This document shows, one piece after another, positions 21,526 to 29,698 of a DNA stretch of 64,000 nucleotides. The position numbers were made by a program, and so were the translations under genes. Source of the stretch: Noviherbaspirillum aridicola. Its GTDB lineage: Bacteria > Pseudomonadota > Gammaproteobacteria > Burkholderiales > Burkholderiaceae_D. The DNA is taken from NCBI RefSeq assembly GCF_019656455.1, contig NZ_BPMK01000005.1:101784-165783 (forward strand), given 5' to 3'. The first letter of the stretch is position 1. Each line of letters starts with the position of its first letter. Under the pieces are notes generated by a model. That model did no database searches, was not told the DNA's origin, and saw only the letters and a list, made by a program, of their open reading frames with translations.

Positions 21526-21873
21526 CTAGCTCGGGTTTTCGAAGAAGATGTAGTTGGTGGCGTAGTCGCTGATCTCGAAATACACCTTCTTCTCGCCCTG
21601 GTCGATCTGCATGTTGAGATTGGCGTCGAAGACGCCGTAGCCGTAGCGGTAGGAGCGCGGCGTATTATCGCCCGCCGAGGTCGCGGTGGCGGTGGTCAGC
21701 TTGTCGATGCCGATGAAGCGCCGCACCAGCTTGTCGCCCGCGTAGACTTCCAGCACGCCATTGGTGCCGGTCCAGTTCTGGACCGAGCGGCTGATCTGGT
21801 TTTGCTGCTCCTGTGTGCAGCCGGAAAGCAGGGCGGCCGATGCCATCACGAAAAGCGCAAAGGATGATTTCAT
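21526..21873 (-). CDS. Small lipoprotein of unknown function
   Basis: A 115-residue protein with signal peptide and lipobox (AALLSGC, Cys19). The mature part is short and beta-rich (VLEVYAGDKLVRRFIGIDKL, YRYGYGVFDANLNMQID). I do not recognise a family. It reads away from pepN, separated by 68 bases that must hold both promoters. Confidence 0.72.
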   Translation of the reverse strand: MKSSFALFVMASAALLSGCTQEQQNQISRSVQNWTGTNGVLEVYAGDKLVRRFIGIDKLTTATATSAGDNTPRSYRYGYGVFDANLNMQIDQGEKKVYFEISDYATNYIFFENPS

Positions 21874-21941
21874 GGGGAGAGTCTCCGCAAGCGTTGGTTG
21901 TAAAATGCCGGTTTGGCATTATCCCCTGAATCGAATTCCCT

Positions 21942-24599
21942 ATGCGCACCGATACTCCCCAGACCATCTACCGCAAGGATTACGCGCCGCCCGCCTACCT
22001 GGTGGAGACCGTGGAGATGGGCTTTGATCTCGACCCCGATCTGACCCGGGTCGCCACCCGCCTTACCCTGTCCCGCAACCCGGAAAGCGACGGCAAGAGC
22101 GTCGTCCTCTACGGCGACGGCGTGCAGCTCGTGCAGCTGCGGATGAACGGGCGCGAACTGACCCGGCGCGGCTACGCGCTCGGCAACGGCGTGCTGGAGA
22201 TCTTCAACGCCCCGGAGCAGGTGACGCTGGAGATCGAGACCGCCATCCACCCGGCGCTCAATACCTCGCTGATGGGACTGTATGTTTCCAACGGCAATTT
22301 CTTCACCCAGTGCGAGGCGGAAGGCTTCCGCAAGATCACCTTCTTCCCCGACCGTCCCGACGTGATGGCGAAGTACAAGGTGATGCTGCGCGCGGACAAG
22401 AAGAAATACCCGGTGCTGCTCTCCAACGGCAACCTGATTGAGCAGGGCGACCTCGGCGACGGACGCCACTACGCGCTGTGGGAAGACCCGTTCAAGAAAC
22501 CGTCTTACCTGTTCGCGCTGGTCGCCGGCAGCCTGGTCTGCCAGGAAGAGACCTGCACCCTCAAGTCCGGCCGCGAAGTGCTGCTGCAGGTATGGGTCGA
22601 GGAAGGCAATCTCGACAAGACCCAGCATGCGATGGACTCGCTCAAGCACAGCATCCGCTGGGACGAGGAGCGCTACGGGCTGGAGCTCGATCTCGACCGC
22701 TTCATGATCGTCGCCGTCGGCGACTTCAACATGGGCGCGATGGAGAACAAGGGCCTCAACATCTTCAACACCAAGTACGTGCTGGCCAATCCGCGCATCG
22801 CCACCGACGCCGACTATGCCGGCATCGAGTCGGTGGTCGCGCATGAGTACTTCCACAACTGGACCGGCAACCGCGTCACCTGCCGCGACTGGTTCCAGCT
22901 GTCGCTCAAGGAAGGCCTCACCGTGTTCCGCGACCAGGAGTTCTCGGCCGACATGATCGGTACCGACAGCGGCCGCGCGGTCAAGCGCATCGAGGACGTG
23001 CGGGTGCTGCGCCAGGCCCAGTTCCCGGAGGACGCGGGACCCATGGCCCACCCGGTGCGGCCCGATTCCTACGTCGAGATCAACAATTTCTACACCGTCA
23101 CCGTCTACGAGAAGGGCGCGGAAGTGGTCCGCATGTACCAGACCCTGCTCGGCCGGGATGGCTTCCGCAAGGGCATGGACCTGTATTTCGAGCGGCATGA
23201 CGGCCACGCGGTGACCTGCGACGACTTCCGTCTCGCCATGGCCGACGCCAACGGGCGCGACCTGTCCCAGTTCGAACTCTGGTACAGCCAGGCCGGCACG
23301 CCGCGCGTGAAGGTCGAGACCGCCTACGACGCCGGGCAGGAAGCCTTCGAGATCACCCTGTCCCAGTCCTGCGCGCCGACACCGGGCCAGGCCGAGAAAA
23401 AGCCCTTCCACATCCCGGTGGCGGTCGGCCTGCTCGACAGCCAGGGCCTGGACATGCCGCTGTTCCTCGACGGCAGCGGCAGCGCGGAGGCCTTCACCAC
23501 CGCCGTGCTGGAGCTGACCGAGTCCAGCCAGACCTTCCGCTTCAAGCATGTGAAGGAAAAGCCGGTGCCCTCGGTGCTGCGCAATTTCTCGGCGCCGGTG
23601 CACCTGGATATCGACTACACCGAAGCCGAACTCGCCTTCCTGATGGCGCATGACAGCGACGCCTTCAATCGCTGGGAGGCGGGACAGCGTCTGGCCATGC
23701 GCCGCATGCTGGCGCTGGTGAAGACCGTGCGCGAAGGCGGGCAGGCCGATGCCGGCGCCGCCGGTCCGCTGCATGACGCCTTCCGCGCGACGCTGACCGA
23801 CAGCCGGCTCGATCCCGCTTTCCAGGAATTCGCACTGACCCTGCCGTCGGAGACCGTGCTGGCCGAACAGCTGGACGTGGTCGATCCGCATGCGATCCAC
23901 GCGGTGCGGCAGGCGATGCGCCGCTCGCTGGCGCAGGCCCTGCGCGGCGAATGGCAGATCGCCTACCAGGCCAACCGCACCCCGGGCGAGTACAGCCCCG
24001 ACGCCGAATCCGCCGGCAAGCGCGGCCTGAAGAACCTGGCGCTGGCCTACCTGGTCGAGCTCGACGACGATGCCGCGCACCGCCTGGCGCAGACCCAGTA
24101 CGACAACGCCAACAACATGACCGACCGCATCGGCGCGCTGGCCGCACTGGCCAACAGCAGCGCGCCCGGACGCGAGCAGGCGCTGGCCCGCTTCTACGAG
24201 GATTTCGAGCAGGAAGCGCTGGTGGTCGACAAGTGGTTCTCGCTGCAGGCCATGTCGCGCAAGACCGACGTCGCCGCCGTACGGGAGCTGATGCGCCATC
24301 CCGCCTTCACGCTGAAGAACCCGAACCGGGCGCGCAGCCTGATCTTCAGCTTCTGCAACGGCAACCCCTCGCAGTTCCACGCGGCCGACGGCAGCGGCTA
24401 TGAATTCTGGGCCGAGCAGGTGATCGCGCTCAACGCGATCAACCCGCAGGTCGCCGCCCGCCTCGCCCGTACGCTCGACCGCTGGCGCAAGTACGAGCCG
24501 GCGCTGCAGCAGAAGATGAAGGCCGCGCTGCAGAAGGTCGCCGCCACCCGATCGCTGTCCAAGGACGTGCTCGAGGTGGTCACCAAGTCCTTGGCGTAG
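21942..24599 (+). CDS. pepN: Aminopeptidase N (M1 family)
   Basis: A zinc aminopeptidase that trims N-terminal residues from peptides in the cytoplasm. It is 885 residues, standard for the E. coli PepN branch. The substrate-anchoring GAMEN reads NMGAMENKGLNIF near residue 263. The zinc site HEYFHNW is near residue 300, followed by LKEGLTVFRDQEF with the third ligand Glu. The C-terminal helical domain is complete (ALNAINPQVAARL). The N-terminus TIYRKDYAPPAYLVETVEM is typical. It is followed 40 bases later by fbp. Confidence 0.97.
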   Translation: MRTDTPQTIYRKDYAPPAYLVETVEMGFDLDPDLTRVATRLTLSRNPESDGKSVVLYGDGVQLVQLRMNGRELTRRGYALGNGVLEIFNAPEQVTLEIETAIHPALNTSLMGLYVSNGNFFTQCEAEGFRKITFFPDRPDVMAKYKVMLRADKKKYPVLLSNGNLIEQGDLGDGRHYALWEDPFKKPSYLFALVAGSLVCQEETCTLKSGREVLLQVWVEEGNLDKTQHAMDSLKHSIRWDEERYGLELDLDRFMIVAVGDFNMGAMENKGLNIFNTKYVLANPRIATDADYAGIESVVAHEYFHNWTGNRVTCRDWFQLSLKEGLTVFRDQEFSADMIGTDSGRAVKRIEDVRVLRQAQFPEDAGPMAHPVRPDSYVEINNFYTVTVYEKGAEVVRMYQTLLGRDGFRKGMDLYFERHDGHAVTCDDFRLAMADANGRDLSQFELWYSQAGTPRVKVETAYDAGQEAFEITLSQSCAPTPGQAEKKPFHIPVAVGLLDSQGLDMPLFLDGSGSAEAFTTAVLELTESSQTFRFKHVKEKPVPSVLRNFSAPVHLDIDYTEAELAFLMAHDSDAFNRWEAGQRLAMRRMLALVKTVREGGQADAGAAGPLHDAFRATLTDSRLDPAFQEFALTLPSETVLAEQLDVVDPHAIHAVRQAMRRSLAQALRGEWQIAYQANRTPGEYSPDAESAGKRGLKNLALAYLVELDDDAAHRLAQTQYDNANNMTDRIGALAALANSSAPGREQALARFYEDFEQEALVVDKWFSLQAMSRKTDVAAVRELMRHPAFTLKNPNRARSLIFSFCNGNPSQFHAADGSGYEFWAEQVIALNAINPQVAARLARTLDRWRKYEPALQQKMKAALQKVAATRSLSKDVLEVVTKSLA

Positions 24600-24639
24600 T
24601 ACCAACACCGAACACTGACATTGATAACAGGGAGTACAC

Positions 24640-25641
24640 ATGAAAAGGGTCAGCCTGACGCAGTACCTGGTCGAAGAGCAGCGCCTGCACAACACCATAC
24701 CGGCCGAGCTGCGGCTCCTGATCGAGGTGGTCGCGCGCGCCTGCAAGACCATCAGCCATGCCGTCGGCAAGGGCGCGCTCGGCGATGTGCTGGGCACCGC
24801 CGGCAGCGAGAACGTGCAGGGCGAAGTGCAGAAGAAGCTCGACGTGCTGTCGAATGAAATCCTGCTGCAGGCCAATGAATGGGGCGGCCATCTCGCCGCC
24901 ATGGCATCGGAGGAGATGGACAGCTTCTTCCCGATTCCCAACCGCTATCCGAAGGGCGAGTACCTGCTGCTGTTCGATCCGCTCGACGGCTCGTCCAACA
25001 TCGACGTCAACGTCTCGATCGGCACCATTTTCTCGGTGCTGAAGGCGCCCGAAGGCATGACCGAGCCGACCGAAGAAGCCTTCCTGCAGCCCGGCAGCCG
25101 CCAGGTCGCCGCCGGCTACGCGGTCTACGGCCCGCAGACCGTCCTGGTGCTCACCACCGGCAACGGCGTGCACTGCTTCACCCTCGACCGCGAGATGGGC
25201 TCCTGGGTGCTGACCCAGCGCGACATGAAGATCCCGGCGGAGACCAAGGAATACGCGATCAACGCCTCCAACGCGCGCCACTGGTTCCCGCCCGTCAAGC
25301 GCTACATCGACGAACTGCAGGCCGGCGAGACCGGGCCGCGCGGCAAGAATTTCAACATGCGCTGGATCGCCTCCATGGTCGCCGACGTGCACCGCATCCT
25401 CAACCGCGGCGGCATCTTCATGTATCCCGCCGACGCCCGCGAGCCCGACAAGCCCGGCAAGCTGCGCCTGATGTACGAGGCCAACCCGATGTCCTTCCTG
25501 ATCGAACAGGCCGGCGGCGCCGCCACCAACGGCAGGCAGCGCATCCTCGACATCCAGCCGAAGAAGCTGCACGAGCGGGTCGCGGTGTTCCTCGGGTCGA
25601 AGGCGGAGGTGGAGCGGGTGACGGGGTATCACGCGGAGTAA
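24640..25641 (+). CDS. fbp: Fructose-1,6-bisphosphatase, class I
   Basis: Hydrolyses fructose-1,6-bisphosphate to fructose-6-phosphate in gluconeogenesis. The 333-residue product has the metal-binding signature [20 protein letters not shown] near residue 110 and the typical N-terminus [15 protein letters not shown]. An AGGGAG site precedes the ATG. The pepN-fbp order is frequent in Burkholderiales. A tRNA gene with its own promoter follows. Confidence 0.97.
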   Translation: MKRVSLTQYLVEEQRLHNTIPAELRLLIEVVARACKTISHAVGKGALGDVLGTAGSENVQGEVQKKLDVLSNEILLQANEWGGHLAAMASEEMDSFFPIPNRYPKGEYLLLFDPLDGSSNIDVNVSIGTIFSVLKAPEGMTEPTEEAFLQPGSRQVAAGYAVYGPQTVLVLTTGNGVHCFTLDREMGSWVLTQRDMKIPAETKEYAINASNARHWFPPVKRYIDELQAGETGPRGKNFNMRWIASMVADVHRILNRGGIFMYPADAREPDKPGKLRLMYEANPMSFLIEQAGGAATNGRQRILDIQPKKLHERVAVFLGSKAEVERVTGYHAE

Positions 25642-25650
25642 GCGGACTGG

Positions 25651-25679
25651 TTCCAAGCCCGCAACAATTCTGCTAGAAT
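25651..25679 (+). promoter_or_regulatory. Sigma-70 promoter of the tRNA-Thr gene
   Basis: TTCCAA (25651-25656) and TAGAAT (25674-25679) are 17 bases apart, and a TGC directly before TAGAAT fits an extended -10. The predicted start lies about 20 bases before the mature tRNA 5' end. Confidence 0.6.
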
Positions 25680-25708
25680 TTCGGGCTTCTGCTGATTTGA
25701 TCAGTAGT

Positions 25709-25784
25709 GCCGCTGTAGCTCAGTCGGTAGAGCAGCGCATTCGTAATGCGAAGGTCACCAGTTCGATTCCGGTCAGCGGCACCA
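25709..25784 (+). tRNA. tRNA-Thr (anticodon CGT)
   Basis: A 76-nt cloverleaf is readable: acceptor stem GCCGCTG/CAGCGGC, D-arm GCTC...GAGC with GTCGGTAGA loop, anticodon stem GCATT-loop-AATGC with anticodon CGT, T-arm with GTTCGATTC, discriminator A and encoded CCA. The CGT anticodon reads ACG threonine codons. A hairpin-plus-T terminator follows at 25811. Confidence 0.97.
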
Positions 25785-25810
25785 ACTCTTATCAAACAGG
25801 CAGTTCAGTG

Positions 25811-25840
25811 AAAAGCCGCGCGAGCGGCTTTTTTCTTTTG
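25811..25840 (+). terminator. Intrinsic terminator after tRNA-Thr
   Basis: Stem AAAAGCCGC / GCGGCTTTT with a GCGA loop, continuing into TTTTCTTTT. It is 26 bases past the tRNA. Confidence 0.88.
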
Positions 25841-26046
25841 CACGGCATTTCTCCGCAGTGCACGCCTTTCTGCCGCCGATTCCTGCGCTCGTACCTGCCG
25901 GGTAGGGGAATAGCAGGCGACGTCGGGCGCCAGGGCAGGGATTCAGGCCGGTGGCCCTGGGTTTAGCCGCCCGCGCCGGACGAGGACACCGCTGTCGCCG
26001 CCCGGGCCGGCGGCGAGCGGGGCAATCGCCCGGAGTCCGGGTCACA

Positions 26047-28569
26047 TCACCGGGCTGCGTCGGGTGCCCGGTTTTTCAGTCTCTCGGTGGTGTCGAACCA
26101 CTGCCGTCTGAGTTTGTCGCCGATGCTCGTCTTTCCTGCCACGCTCCGCTCCGCGCGGCGGTGGTTCATTCCGGCGCGGATGAGTTCGTCGATGATGGCG
26201 TAGGTCCGGGGGTGCTGTTCCCTCAGATTTTCGGGAGAGTACACGTCTGCCCGTTCTTTCCTGACGTTCGTTTCAAAGCTTGTATCCGGACTGCCGACGT
26301 ACGCAGACATCGCTTCGGCAAAAAATTCAAACGTATCGGTTTCGGCGTACCGGGAGATGCCGGTCCTGTCTCTTGCCGCACGCGCGTGCTCACGCTTTAT
26401 CTCACGGTTGGCTCTGCTGTACGCATTCTTGCGCCGCAAAATCAGGCTTACATCGTACGCCGTAAATGGAAATGACAGCGGATAGGGGGTGGGAATCCGG
26501 TCGGGATTAAACCTGTGTAAGCCCATGTCCGAGACGATCGCACAGTCGACGGCGTGACCGATTTCATGCTTCATGTCAGCCGTCAGTTCAGGTGATGGCG
26601 AAGCAATGATCTTCGGTTCACCGCCCTTGCCGCGCCGTACAGTAGACCTGAACTGGGTCTCGCTGGGCTCGCTATGCCAAATCCGGAAGCCGGCGTCCGC
26701 TGGCGGGTATCTTTCGGAATGCTTCGGAGGGATATCTCCTCTTTGGGCGTCCGCCTCGACGAAGATGCGCTTGCGGCGTTTTTCCGAGATGACCACCTTG
26801 TTTCTCGGCCGTGATGCGACACGCAAGTGCTTGCGCAGGAGGAAGCGGGTAGCGGAATCACCGTACGCGGTGAGCGCTTCAAGGACTGCCGCGCGGTCCT
26901 GCGGGAACAGCTTTTTCAGCGCGGGGGCTGCGATCTTTTCGATCGATTCCTGCGCGCGGGTGTCGTGCCAGGGCACTCCGGCGCGATTGCTCTCATAGGC
27001 TTCGCGCAGGTCCCTGAAGGTGCCCCTGGTCTTCCTGGCCGGCGGCCAGGTTTTCCCGGCCTGGACCGGCAGCACGGCACTGCCGGCTTCTCCTGCGCGA
27101 CCGCCACCGACAGGCGTAATCGCGTCGTCCTGCTGCATGTTCCCGGCGTGGACCGACAGCACCGCACTGCTCGCTTCTCTCGCGCGGCCGTCATCGACAG
27201 CCGTGATGGCGTCGTCCTGCTGCTGTCTGCTTCCGGCAGCGGAATTGCCCCGGATGGCCGGCGGCTCCGGTCTGTCAAACTCTGCCATCAGGCTCCCGTC
27301 GTGCTCTTCGATGACAGCCCTGAGACATCGCAGCGCGCTGTCGATCCAGGCGTCCGTTTCCGTCCTCGCGGGATACAAAGGCTTTGCCCGCTCCGCCTGC
27401 CGTCGCCGCTTGCTTCGGATCTCCCAGAGGGCGGCCGAGAACGGTGCAAGGTCATTCATGTCGCATGGCCTGAGAAACTGCTGGATGTAGGCATGCCTGG
27501 CGTACGCACGCAGGCGTTCGGGAAGCCTCGCGCACGCGCCGTCGAGCGCTTGCGCCACGACTGCCTTCTGTTGCTCCACCCATTCATTCTTGGCCTGCGG
27601 ACTGGCATCGGTCTGCGGACCGGTCTCGGCCTGCGGACTGGTCTCGGCCCGCGGATTGGTCCCGGTCTGCGGATCGGTCCCGGCCTGCGGATTAGTCCCG
27701 GCCTGCGCGTCGGTCCCGGCCTGCGCATGGGTTCCGGCCTCCGGCTTTTTCTGGACCTTCAAATTGAACTTGACCGGTGGCAGAAACGACGCAAGCTCGC
27801 GAAGCACCGCGTGATCGACGCCTGCCAGCGAACGATTGCGCACTTTCTCGTCATAGGCCGTGAACACCTCGCGAAATGCCTTCACCATTGCCTCGTCGAG
27901 CGTGGTATAGACGAGGCTCGCATCCTTGACCGACATCGAATGGTACGCTTGCCTGTCTTCCGGGGAGGGCGGGGTGCCGGCCTCTGCCGCGCGCATTACA
28001 TCCGCACTCAGCGCGTGGAGCACGCTGGTTTCGCGCTTGCTTACGCCGATTGCATAATGGCTTACGCCCTTGCTGGCAACAGCGGCGGCGGCCTCTTTCA
28101 TCTTTGCCGCGTCCGATTGCTCCAGATGGCGAAGCTCGCGCAGGATCGCGGTACGCGCATAGTTATCGATGGCATTTCTCATGCGCTCCCGGGCATCGCG
28201 CGTCCAGAACCTGTTCCGCGCCTCGGTCACCCGGCGCAGCACGGTGTGCAGCGCGATCATTCCGGTAGCGTTTTCACGGTCGCGTTCCAGCCCATGCACC
28301 GTGACGTTCAGTTTCCCTTCATCCCCGGTGGGACTGAGAAGCAAGGCGACTTCACGGGTGGCGGGTGGAATGTTCGCCATCTCGCGCACGAGCGTTGCGG
28401 GGAGCGATTCGAACGCGGTCCTGATAGCCTTGTCGATCCGGCTTTGCTCGAAGCGGCTGAGGGTGGACCGTTCGACCGGCGCCTTTCCGGCCGCCCTGTT
28501 ATCAGCGCGGGATGCCGTCGCTGGCGGCGAGGGCCGAGGGGTGTGAGGTATCGTGCGAAGGGGAATCAT
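26047..28569 (-). CDS. Effector-like protein with anthrax-lethal-factor-like (M34) zinc protease domain
   Basis: An 840-residue orphan protein with no signal peptide. The C-terminal part carries MKHEIGHAVD with His668, Glu669 and His672, then 70 residues later RYAETDTFEFFAEAMSAY. In anthrax lethal factor, the corresponding pieces are HEFGHAVDDY and YGRTNEAEFFAEAF, with a zinc-ligand Glu in EFFAE and a catalytic Tyr seven residues before it; here these are Glu748 and Tyr741 at the same spacing. The rest is helical, with eight hexapeptide repeats (about residues 278-325) and two 29-residue repeats (about 448-505). Lethal-factor-like domains occur in toxins and effectors. There is no secretion system in view, so delivery and target are unknown. 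Confidence 0.82.
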   Translation of the reverse strand: MIPLRTIPHTPRPSPPATASRADNRAAGKAPVERSTLSRFEQSRIDKAIRTAFESLPATLVREMANIPPATREVALLLSPTGDEGKLNVTVHGLERDRENATGMIALHTVLRRVTEARNRFWTRDARERMRNAIDNYARTAILRELRHLEQSDAAKMKEAAAAVASKGVSHYAIGVSKRETSVLHALSADVMRAAEAGTPPSPEDRQAYHSMSVKDASLVYTTLDEAMVKAFREVFTAYDEKVRNRSLAGVDHAVLRELASFLPPVKFNLKVQKKPEAGTHAQAGTDAQAGTNPQAGTDPQTGTNPRAETSPQAETGPQTDASPQAKNEWVEQQKAVVAQALDGACARLPERLRAYARHAYIQQFLRPCDMNDLAPFSAALWEIRSKRRRQAERAKPLYPARTETDAWIDSALRCLRAVIEEHDGSLMAEFDRPEPPAIRGNSAAGSRQQQDDAITAVDDGRAREASSAVLSVHAGNMQQDDAITPVGGGRAGEAGSAVLPVQAGKTWPPARKTRGTFRDLREAYESNRAGVPWHDTRAQESIEKIAAPALKKLFPQDRAAVLEALTAYGDSATRFLLRKHLRVASRPRNKVVISEKRRKRIFVEADAQRGDIPPKHSERYPPADAGFRIWHSEPSETQFRSTVRRGKGGEPKIIASPSPELTADMKHEIGHAVDCAIVSDMGLHRFNPDRIPTPYPLSFPFTAYDVSLILRRKNAYSRANREIKREHARAARDRTGISRYAETDTFEFFAEAMSAYVGSPDTSFETNVRKERADVYSPENLREQHPRTYAIIDELIRAGMNHRRAERSVAGKTSIGDKLRRQWFDTTERLKNRAPDAAR
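27054..27227 (-). repeat. Two 87-bp in-frame repeats in the protease gene
   Basis: Units 27054-27140 and 27141-27227 are similar and encode 29 residues each (QQDDAIT... to ...VHAGNM and VQAGKT). They lie in a linker region between helical parts and the C-terminal protease domain. Confidence 0.85.
27593..27736 (-). repeat. Eight 18-bp in-frame repeats in the protease gene
   Basis: Consecutive 18-bp units encode hexapeptides of the form A/T-G/E-T-x-P/A-Q/R (e.g. AGTNPQ, TGTNPR, AETSPQ, and a last diverged TDASPQ). The length being a multiple of three would allow copy number to change without breaking the frame. It looks like a flexible linker. Confidence 0.88.
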
Positions 28570-28893
28570 GGCGGTATTTTCGCTTCGGCAAGGGTTGTGA
28601 CGGGGATGAGTGGGACCGTGCCGCCCGAAAGTTCATTGCCTCGAAACATGGATCGCACCGCGCCTCGGGCTCGGAAGGCGGCGCCGGCGTGAAGAGCGGC
28701 AAGCCCAGGGCGGCATGGCGGGGCAGGGGCCGATAAGTACGCCGAGTTTGATTGACCTCAGACCCTTGGGCCGGTCGCCCGCGGCCCGTCGTCACTATAC
28801 TGACGGTCTGATCATCGGCACCGGTCTCCAGGGCGGAGGCGGGCCGATCCGTCACCGCGCTGCGCACCGCGCGGCCTTCCGCAAGGAGCGGCC
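28570..28893. other. 324-bp divergent intergenic region
   Basis: This lies between the protease gene (leftward) and the isomerase-exporter operon (rightward) and should hold both promoters. I saw no strong sigma-70 pair, no good sigma-54 element and no precursor-peptide gene. A purine-rich AAGGAGCGG about 8 bases before 28894 is the ribosome site for the isomerase. Confidence 0.5.
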
Positions 28894-29646
28894 ATGACCA
28901 GCATCGTCCGCATCGATGACGAAGTCATCGACACCGAGGGGTTCATCCGGAACCTCAAACTCACCGGTCAGTTCGAGGGACTGGTCGATCAGCTGGTGCG
29001 CGACCGGCTGGCGGTCCACGCAGCGAAAAAGCAGGGCATGCGGGTGGCGCCGGAGGAGGTGCAGGAGCGCGCCGACCAGTTCCGCCGCGTCAAGGGATTG
29101 CACCGCGCCGCCGACACCAACCGCTATTTCGATGCGCTCGGGGTGACGCTCGACGAATTCGAAGCCTTCATCACCGACAGCCTGTATGAAGAAAAGATCA
29201 TGCAGTCGGTGTGCAGCGACGAGGCGGTGGAGAGCTATTTCCAGCTGAATTCGCCGCGCTTCGACAGTGTCGAAGTCAGCCACATCGTGCTCGACGGCGA
29301 GAGCAAGGCCAAGGAGATGATGTCGGTGCTCGGCGACGATCCGGACTCCTTCGAGGAGATGGCGCGCGAGCATTCGATTGCCGACACGCGCGAGCAGGGC
29401 GGCCTGATCGGCAAGCTGTTGCGCGGTTCGCTGCGGCCGGACATCGAGGCCAAGGTGTTCAATGCCGGGCCGCGCGACCTGCTCGGTCCGTTCCCGTCCG
29501 GCGACCGCACCGTGTTCGAGATATTCCGCGTCAATGCCCGCCATCCGGCCACGCTGGACGAGGACACAGCCGCCGAAGTCCGCCGCCTGCTGCGCGAGGA
29601 ATGGCTGGTGGCCTGCGCGCAGGATCACATGATCCGCGTCGGCTGA
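28894..29646 (+). CDS. Parvulin-type peptidyl-prolyl isomerase
   Basis: A 250-residue protein without a signal peptide, so probably cytoplasmic. The N-terminal helical part (residues 1-115) resembles SurA/PpiC chaperone regions. The parvulin domain spans about residues 125-225: VSHIVLDGESKAKEMM, FEEMAREHSIADTREQGGLIGKLLRG (in two blocks), and LLGPFPSGDRTVFEIFRV. It is the first gene of a run with the C39-type exporter at 29699. Isomerases of this type next to CNBD-C39 exporters are known, mostly in cyanobacteria; the likely job is keeping a peptide substrate export-ready, which is inference. Confidence 0.87.
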   Translation: MTSIVRIDDEVIDTEGFIRNLKLTGQFEGLVDQLVRDRLAVHAAKKQGMRVAPEEVQERADQFRRVKGLHRAADTNRYFDALGVTLDEFEAFITDSLYEEKIMQSVCSDEAVESYFQLNSPRFDSVEVSHIVLDGESKAKEMMSVLGDDPDSFEEMAREHSIADTREQGGLIGKLLRGSLRPDIEAKVFNAGPRDLLGPFPSGDRTVFEIFRVNARHPATLDEDTAAEVRRLLREEWLVACAQDHMIRVG

Positions 29647-29698
29647 AAAGGCGCGCGGATCCCGCCCGTCACCGCCCCCGCGTCCATCCTGTCCATCC

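Noticed and set aside
21870..24941. 1023-codon open frame on the minus strand over pepN and fbp
   Set aside because: It is an antisense shadow of two certain genes; the GC-rich third positions make long antisense frames. The protein is rich in His, Arg, Gly and Gln without any domain.
27593..27736. CRISPR-like array
   Set aside because: Repeats are contiguous 18-bp coding units without spacers of equal length, and they stay in frame.
28570..28893. Sigma-54 promoter before the isomerase-exporter operon
   Set aside because: The best GG-N10-GC in the region (GGCAAGCCCAGGGC) matches too few bases of TGGCAC-N5-TTGCA, so regulation of this operon by its own activator is not shown.
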